From NCBI RefSeq assembly GCF_014836875.1, contig NZ_JACSQC010000002.1:1-64000 (forward strand): 64,000 bases of DNA, given 5' to 3'. The notes beneath the pieces were generated by a model. It was not told where the DNA came from. It saw only the letters and a list, made by a program, of their open reading frames with translations, and did not search any database. Position numbers and translations under genes: made by a program. Every line of letters starts with the position of its first letter. Position 1 is the stretch's first letter. The stretch is from Arthrobacter pullicola (lineage in GTDB: Bacteria > Actinomycetota > Actinomycetes > Actinomycetales > Micrococcaceae). Shown piece by piece: positions 60,754 through 64,000 of this stretch.

Positions 60754-60784
60754 ACCCTAAAGGTTTACGCAGCGTCAAGGTCAA
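60754..60784 (-). promoter_or_regulatory. MerR-type promoter with 19-base spacer
   Basis: TTGACC (60784-60779) and TAGGGT (60759-60754) are 19 bases apart, the stretched spacing used by MerR-family activators, with an imperfect dyad (CCTTGACG..CGTAAACC) across the spacer. Seven bases after the -10 comes the ATG at 60746, so the mRNA would be leaderless. No merR-type gene is in this window. Confidence 0.5.
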
Positions 60785-60825
60785 GCATTCCTCCTACTCG
60801 CCTGCCCCGGGAAGCGGGGAGCGCG

Positions 60826-62328
60826 TCAGTGGGCCGCAGGAAGCGGGGCTTCTCCCTGGGCTGCGGGATTCCGGACGAAAAAGCCCGCGGCGACGGCGAG
60901 CAGGCTGATGCAGGCCCCGGCGAGGAAGGCCGTCTGAACCCCTGCGGCCGTCGCTTCGAGCTCCCCGGCGCCCTGGGCCAGCCGGTCCGCGGTCCCGGTG
61001 GACAGCAGGGTCACGAACAGAGCTGTGCCGGCACCACCCATGACCTGCTGCACGGTGTTCAGGATGGCGCTGCCGTGGGAATAGAGGCTGGGTTTCAGGG
61101 ATCCAAGTGCTGAGGTGAACAGCGGGGTGAACGTCATCGCCAGCCCAATGCTCAGGACAACGTGGACGGCGGGGATCATCAGCGCGGGCGTGTCCGCGTT
61201 CAGCGCGGTCGCCATGATCCACAGTGAAGCGCTGACCAGGACGGAGCCCGCAACCAGCAGCGCTGTGGGTCCGGCTTTGTCATAAATGCGGCCAACGACC
61301 GGTGACAGGACGCCCATGATGAGCCCGCCGGGAAGCAGCATCAGCCCGGTGGTTAGGGTATCCAGGCCGAGCACTGACTGCATGTAAATCGGCAGGACAA
61401 TAAGGCTGCCGAAAAGCGCGATGCTGGAGACCGCGATCATGGCGATCGAGATGGAGAAGTTCCGGCTCCGGAAGGTGCGGAGGTCCAGCAGCGGTGCGGA
61501 GACTCGGGCGAGCCGCACCTGCCGGAAGATGAACAGGACCAGTGCAGCCACGCCGACGGCGAAGGGCAGCAGCGGCGGGACCGGAGCCGGAGCATGCGAG
61601 GCGCTTTCCCCGATCGCGGAAAGCCCGTAGAGCAGCCCACCGAAGGCGAACGCCGAAAGGATCACGGAAAGCACATCCAGGGGAACCTTGCGGGGCTCGG
61701 TCACGTTCTGGATCTTCACGGCGCCAAGCACCAGCGCGGCGACGGCGATCGGCAGCACGATGATGAACATAAACCGCCAGCTGAGCGCGCTGAGGATGAT
61801 TCCGGAGATCGTGGGGCCAATCGCCGGCGCCACGGAGATCACGATTGAGATGTTGCCCATGGTGCGTCCGCGGGCGGCCGGTGCCACCAGCGTCATCGCC
61901 GTGGTCATCAGCAGCGGCAGCATGATGGCCGTGCCGCTGGCCTGCACCACGCGGGCGATCAGCAGCACCGCAAAGCCCGGTGCTGCCGCCCCCAGGAGGG
62001 TGCCAGCGCTGAACAGGATCATGGCCAGAAGGAAGATCTGCCGGGTATGGAAACGCTGCAGCAGGAAACCCGTGACGGGGATGATGACCGCCATGGTGAG
62101 CAGGAAGCCTGTGGTCAGCCACTGGGCACTGGCCGCGCTGATGTCCAGGTCTGCCATCAGCGTAGGCAGCGCCACGCTCATGATCGTTTCATTCAGGATG
62201 ACGACGAACGCCGAGACGATCAGGATGCCGATGACGAGCCGGTTGCGGCCGGCATGCAGATCAGCAGGCGCAGCCGGGGACTGTGCTGAAGCGGACGAAG
62301 AATCGTGGCCTGCGGCCGTTTTAGTCAA
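60826..62328 (-). CDS. DHA2-type multidrug MFS transporter (EmrB/QacA group)
   Basis: About 500 residues with 14 membrane helices. Motif LNETIMSVALPTLMADLDIS (D1), WLTTGFLLTMAVIIPVTGFL, RVVQASGTAIMLPLLMTTAM and SPVVGRIYDKAG are typical of drug:H+ antiporter-2. I prefer the TTG at 62328 (AGGA six bases upstream); a GTG at 62373 is the alternative. Substrate unknown. Ends 79 bases from the broken DUF2268-like gene. Confidence 0.87.
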   Translation of the reverse strand: MTKTAAGHDSSSASAQSPAAPADLHAGRNRLVIGILIVSAFVVILNETIMSVALPTLMADLDISAASAQWLTTGFLLTMAVIIPVTGFLLQRFHTRQIFLLAMILFSAGTLLGAAAPGFAVLLIARVVQASGTAIMLPLLMTTAMTLVAPAARGRTMGNISIVISVAPAIGPTISGIILSALSWRFMFIIVLPIAVAALVLGAVKIQNVTEPRKVPLDVLSVILSAFAFGGLLYGLSAIGESASHAPAPVPPLLPFAVGVAALVLFIFRQVRLARVSAPLLDLRTFRSRNFSISIAMIAVSSIALFGSLIVLPIYMQSVLGLDTLTTGLMLLPGGLIMGVLSPVVGRIYDKAGPTALLVAGSVLVSASLWIMATALNADTPALMIPAVHVVLSIGLAMTFTPLFTSALGSLKPSLYSHGSAILNTVQQVMGGAGTALFVTLLSTGTADRLAQGAGELEATAAGVQTAFLAGACISLLAVAAGFFVRNPAAQGEAPLPAAH

Positions 62329-62433
62329 GGGAATCCTAGGTTGGCTGGAAAAAACAGTGTTTCCGGACGGCACCCTGGCTGAGTACCGGTGGCCGGCCGG
62401 GACGCACCGGCAGGGCGGGCAGGCTCAGGCGGG

Positions 62434-62913
62434 TTAGGACTGGCGTGCGGGCTCGAACAGCTTCCCGGCCTTCCGCATTGCCGAGCGGGCTCGCTTGCGG
62501 TCACCGGCGGCGTCGTAGGCGCAGGACAACCGGAACCAGGCACGCCAGCTGTCCGGGGCGGCTTCGACCTCGGCCTGATAGGCCGGGAACTGGGCATCGG
62601 CGGCCTCCCGCACAATCCTGCCGCCCGGGGTGCGCGGCAGGTCATCGACCGGCAGCCCGCCCTCGTCGGCAAGGATGTTGGCCATTTTCTCGGTCTGCAC
62701 ACCGAACAGCAGCTCGCGCACCAGCGCCCACACACCAACCAGTGGCAGCACAAAGTACGCCAGGCCCATGGCTTTGGCGGTCAACCCGTCGGAGGTCAGC
62801 AGGAGCCAGCCGCGCTGGGCGACAACCACCAGGTAGAAAGCCAGGAGCAGGGTGACCAGGAGGACACCGATTTTCGCCCGGTTATGGAACAGGCCGGAAA
62901 AGAATGTGGACAA
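62434..62913 (-). CDS. Two-helix membrane protein with helical C-terminal domain
   Basis: 159 residues: two membrane helices (IGVLLVTLLLAFYLVVVA, MGLAYFVLPLVGVWALV) and a cytoplasmic part with RAWFRLSCAYDAAGDRKRAR that reads like a single TPR-type helix pair. No assigned function; a similar gene accompanies dapB in related genomes as far as I recall. It starts 12 bases after the dapB stop. Confidence 0.75.
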   Translation of the reverse strand: MSTFFSGLFHNRAKIGVLLVTLLLAFYLVVVAQRGWLLLTSDGLTAKAMGLAYFVLPLVGVWALVRELLFGVQTEKMANILADEGGLPVDDLPRTPGGRIVREAADAQFPAYQAEVEAAPDSWRAWFRLSCAYDAAGDRKRARSAMRKAGKLFEPARQS

Positions 62914-62925
62914 CGCAGGGTTTCC

Positions 62926-63684
62926 TTAGGCGTTCAGGTTGAGGTAGCCGTCGAGTCCGACGGTCAGGCCCGGGTGCTCCGCGACCTGCCGCAGCCCGAG
63001 CAGCACTCCGGGCATAAAGGAGGCCCGGTCGTAGGAATCGTGGCGGATGGTGAGCTGCTCGCCTTCCCCGCCCAGCAGGACTTCCTGGTGGGCTACCAGT
63101 CCGCGGAGGCGGACGGAATGCACACGGATACCGTCTACGTCGGCTCCGCGGGCGCCTGGAAGTTCCTTTACTGTGGCGTCCGGTGAAGGCGCGGTCCCCG
63201 CTTCGGCACGGGAGCGGGCCATCAGTTCAGCGGTGCGGGCGGCGGTGCCTGAGGGTGCGTCCACCTTGTCCGGGTGATGCAGTTCCACCACTTCCACGGA
63301 TTCGAAGTACGGTGCGGCCTTGGCCGCGAAAGCGGTGGCCAGCACGGAACCAAGGGCAAAGTTGGGGGCGATGAGGACACCCGTCTCGGGATGCTCCGCG
63401 AGCAGCGCCGTCAGGCGCTCCAGGCGCCCGGCGTCCCAGCCGGTGGTTCCGACGACGGCATGCATGCCATGGTCGACGGCGAAGCGGACGTTGGCTTCGG
63501 TGCTGTCCGGGACGGTCAGGTCCACCACGTGCCGGGCACCCGCGGACACCAGGGTTTCCAGTGGGTCATTGCGGCCGAGCGCGGCCACCAGTTCCATGTC
63601 CGGAGCCGCTTCGACGGCTTTGACGGCTTCGGATCCCATGCGTCCGGTGGCTCCGAGCACCGCGACAGGCAGTTTATTCCTCAT
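62926..63684 (-). CDS. dapB: 4-hydroxy-tetrahydrodipicolinate reductase
   Basis: 252 residues. NAD(P)H motif LGATGRMGSEAVKAV at the start, GTTGW in the middle and the catalytic HHPDKVDAPSGTA region. Second step of the lysine branch after DapA. ATG at 63684; followed downstream by the two-helix membrane protein gene. Confidence 0.96.
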   Translation of the reverse strand: MRNKLPVAVLGATGRMGSEAVKAVEAAPDMELVAALGRNDPLETLVSAGARHVVDLTVPDSTEANVRFAVDHGMHAVVGTTGWDAGRLERLTALLAEHPETGVLIAPNFALGSVLATAFAAKAAPYFESVEVVELHHPDKVDAPSGTAARTAELMARSRAEAGTAPSPDATVKELPGARGADVDGIRVHSVRLRGLVAHQEVLLGGEGEQLTIRHDSYDRASFMPGVLLGLRQVAEHPGLTVGLDGYLNLNA

Positions 63685-63700
63685 GGTTTCAGGTTACCGG

Positions 63701-64000
63701 TCAGGCCGGGGCGTCGCTGACGCCCACCCACTCCACCGATCCGTCGCCGAAAACCTGCTCCTTCCAGATCGGCACCTGTGCCTTCACCGTGTCCACGAGC
63801 TCTGAGCACGCAGCGAACGCGGTGCCGCGGTGGGCCGAGGCCACAGCGGCCACCAGGGCGGCTTCCCCGATCTGAAGCGGCCCGGTGCGGTGGGCGACGC
63901 AGATGCGGACGCCGTCGTACTTCGCCGCGATGCCGGCGGCGACGTCCGCTATGACCGCCGCAGCGGTGGGGTGCGCGCTGTAACCCAGCGAGGCCACGTC
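63701..64000 (-). CDS. moaE: Molybdopterin synthase catalytic subunit, 5' end outside window
   Basis: The visible C-terminal 99 codons carry the MoaE blocks YSAHPTAAAVIADVAAGI, CVAHRTGPLQIGEAALVAAV and KAQVPIWKEQVFGDGS (substrate-binding lysines). The frame is open to the window edge, and the N-terminal 30-40 residues of the family are missing, so the start lies to the right. It transfers sulphur to precursor Z in molybdenum cofactor synthesis. Ends 16 bases before dapB. Confidence 0.92.
   Translation of the reverse strand, partial: DVASLGYSAHPTAAAVIADVAAGIAAKYDGVRICVAHRTGPLQIGEAALVAAVASAHRGTAFAACSELVDTVKAQVPIWKEQVFGDGSVEWVGVSDAPA

Overview
The window is high-G+C actinobacterial chromosome. 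Its gene order and protein style point to the Micrococcaceae, most likely Arthrobacter or a close relative. The signs are an argCJBDFR-GH cluster, PriA in the his cluster, dapA-rnj-ftsK-pgsA-cinA-clgR followed by recA-recX-miaB-miaA-dapF-hflX-dinG-lexA, a ribosomal protein L20 with a C-terminal sunset-like domain, and many probable leaderless starts. Almost all of it is core housekeeping DNA, most genes lying on the minus strand. I see no IS element, prophage, CRISPR array, rRNA or tRNA.

Layout. 1-7.0 kb: start of an unidentified gene leaving on the left, tyrS, a HelD-like helicase, apt, a 3-methyladenine glycosylase, a SRPBCC protein and a pdxH-like gene. 7.0-15.8 kb: arginine biosynthesis, with two ARG-box-like sites in front of argC. 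15.9-18.2 kb: quinone oxidoreductase, a small membrane protein, a TfoX-N protein and a HAD gene that seems to have lost its middle. 18.2-18.9 kb: a gene-poor patch with a duplicated terminator/pheT end, a 16-bp perfect inverted repeat and degenerate palindromic motifs. 18.9-22.6 kb: pheST with a repeat-bearing leader. 22.7-27.1 kb: a HExxH-motif membrane protein, an SOS-boxed radical SAM gene, an ArsR/AHSA1 pair, a NUDIX gene and an MFS exporter.

27.2-30.6 kb: trmH-like methyltransferase and infC-rpmI-rplT; infC reads from an AUU codon behind a strong Shine-Dalgarno and an attenuator-like hairpin. 30.6-36.7 kb: DUF1844 gene, MFS, sseB-like, priA, a 51-residue membrane protein, hisH, hisB, hisC. 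36.9-38.4 kb: a LysM protein divergent from lexA across two SOS boxes. 38.4-50.7 kb: dinG, hflX, a methyltransferase, dapF, miaA, miaB, two paralogous secreted lysozyme-like proteins, recX, recA and a DUF3046 gene. 50.8-58.7 kb: MarR regulator, clgR, cinA, pgsA, ftsK, rnj, dapA. 58.8-64 kb: acyltransferase-like membrane protein, a broken DUF2268-like gene behind a MerR-type promoter, a DHA2 efflux pump, a membrane protein, dapB and the end of moaE.

Regulation is the most informative part. A small LexA regulon can be read directly (lexA, the LysM gene, recA-recX, the radical SAM gene). Arginine genes carry a probable ArgR site, the ArsR gene carries a palindrome over its own start codon, and infC and pheS have structured leaders. 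No clearly new multi-gene system was found; the best candidates for novelty are the pheS leader, the 18.2-18.9 kb patch and the HExxH membrane protein.
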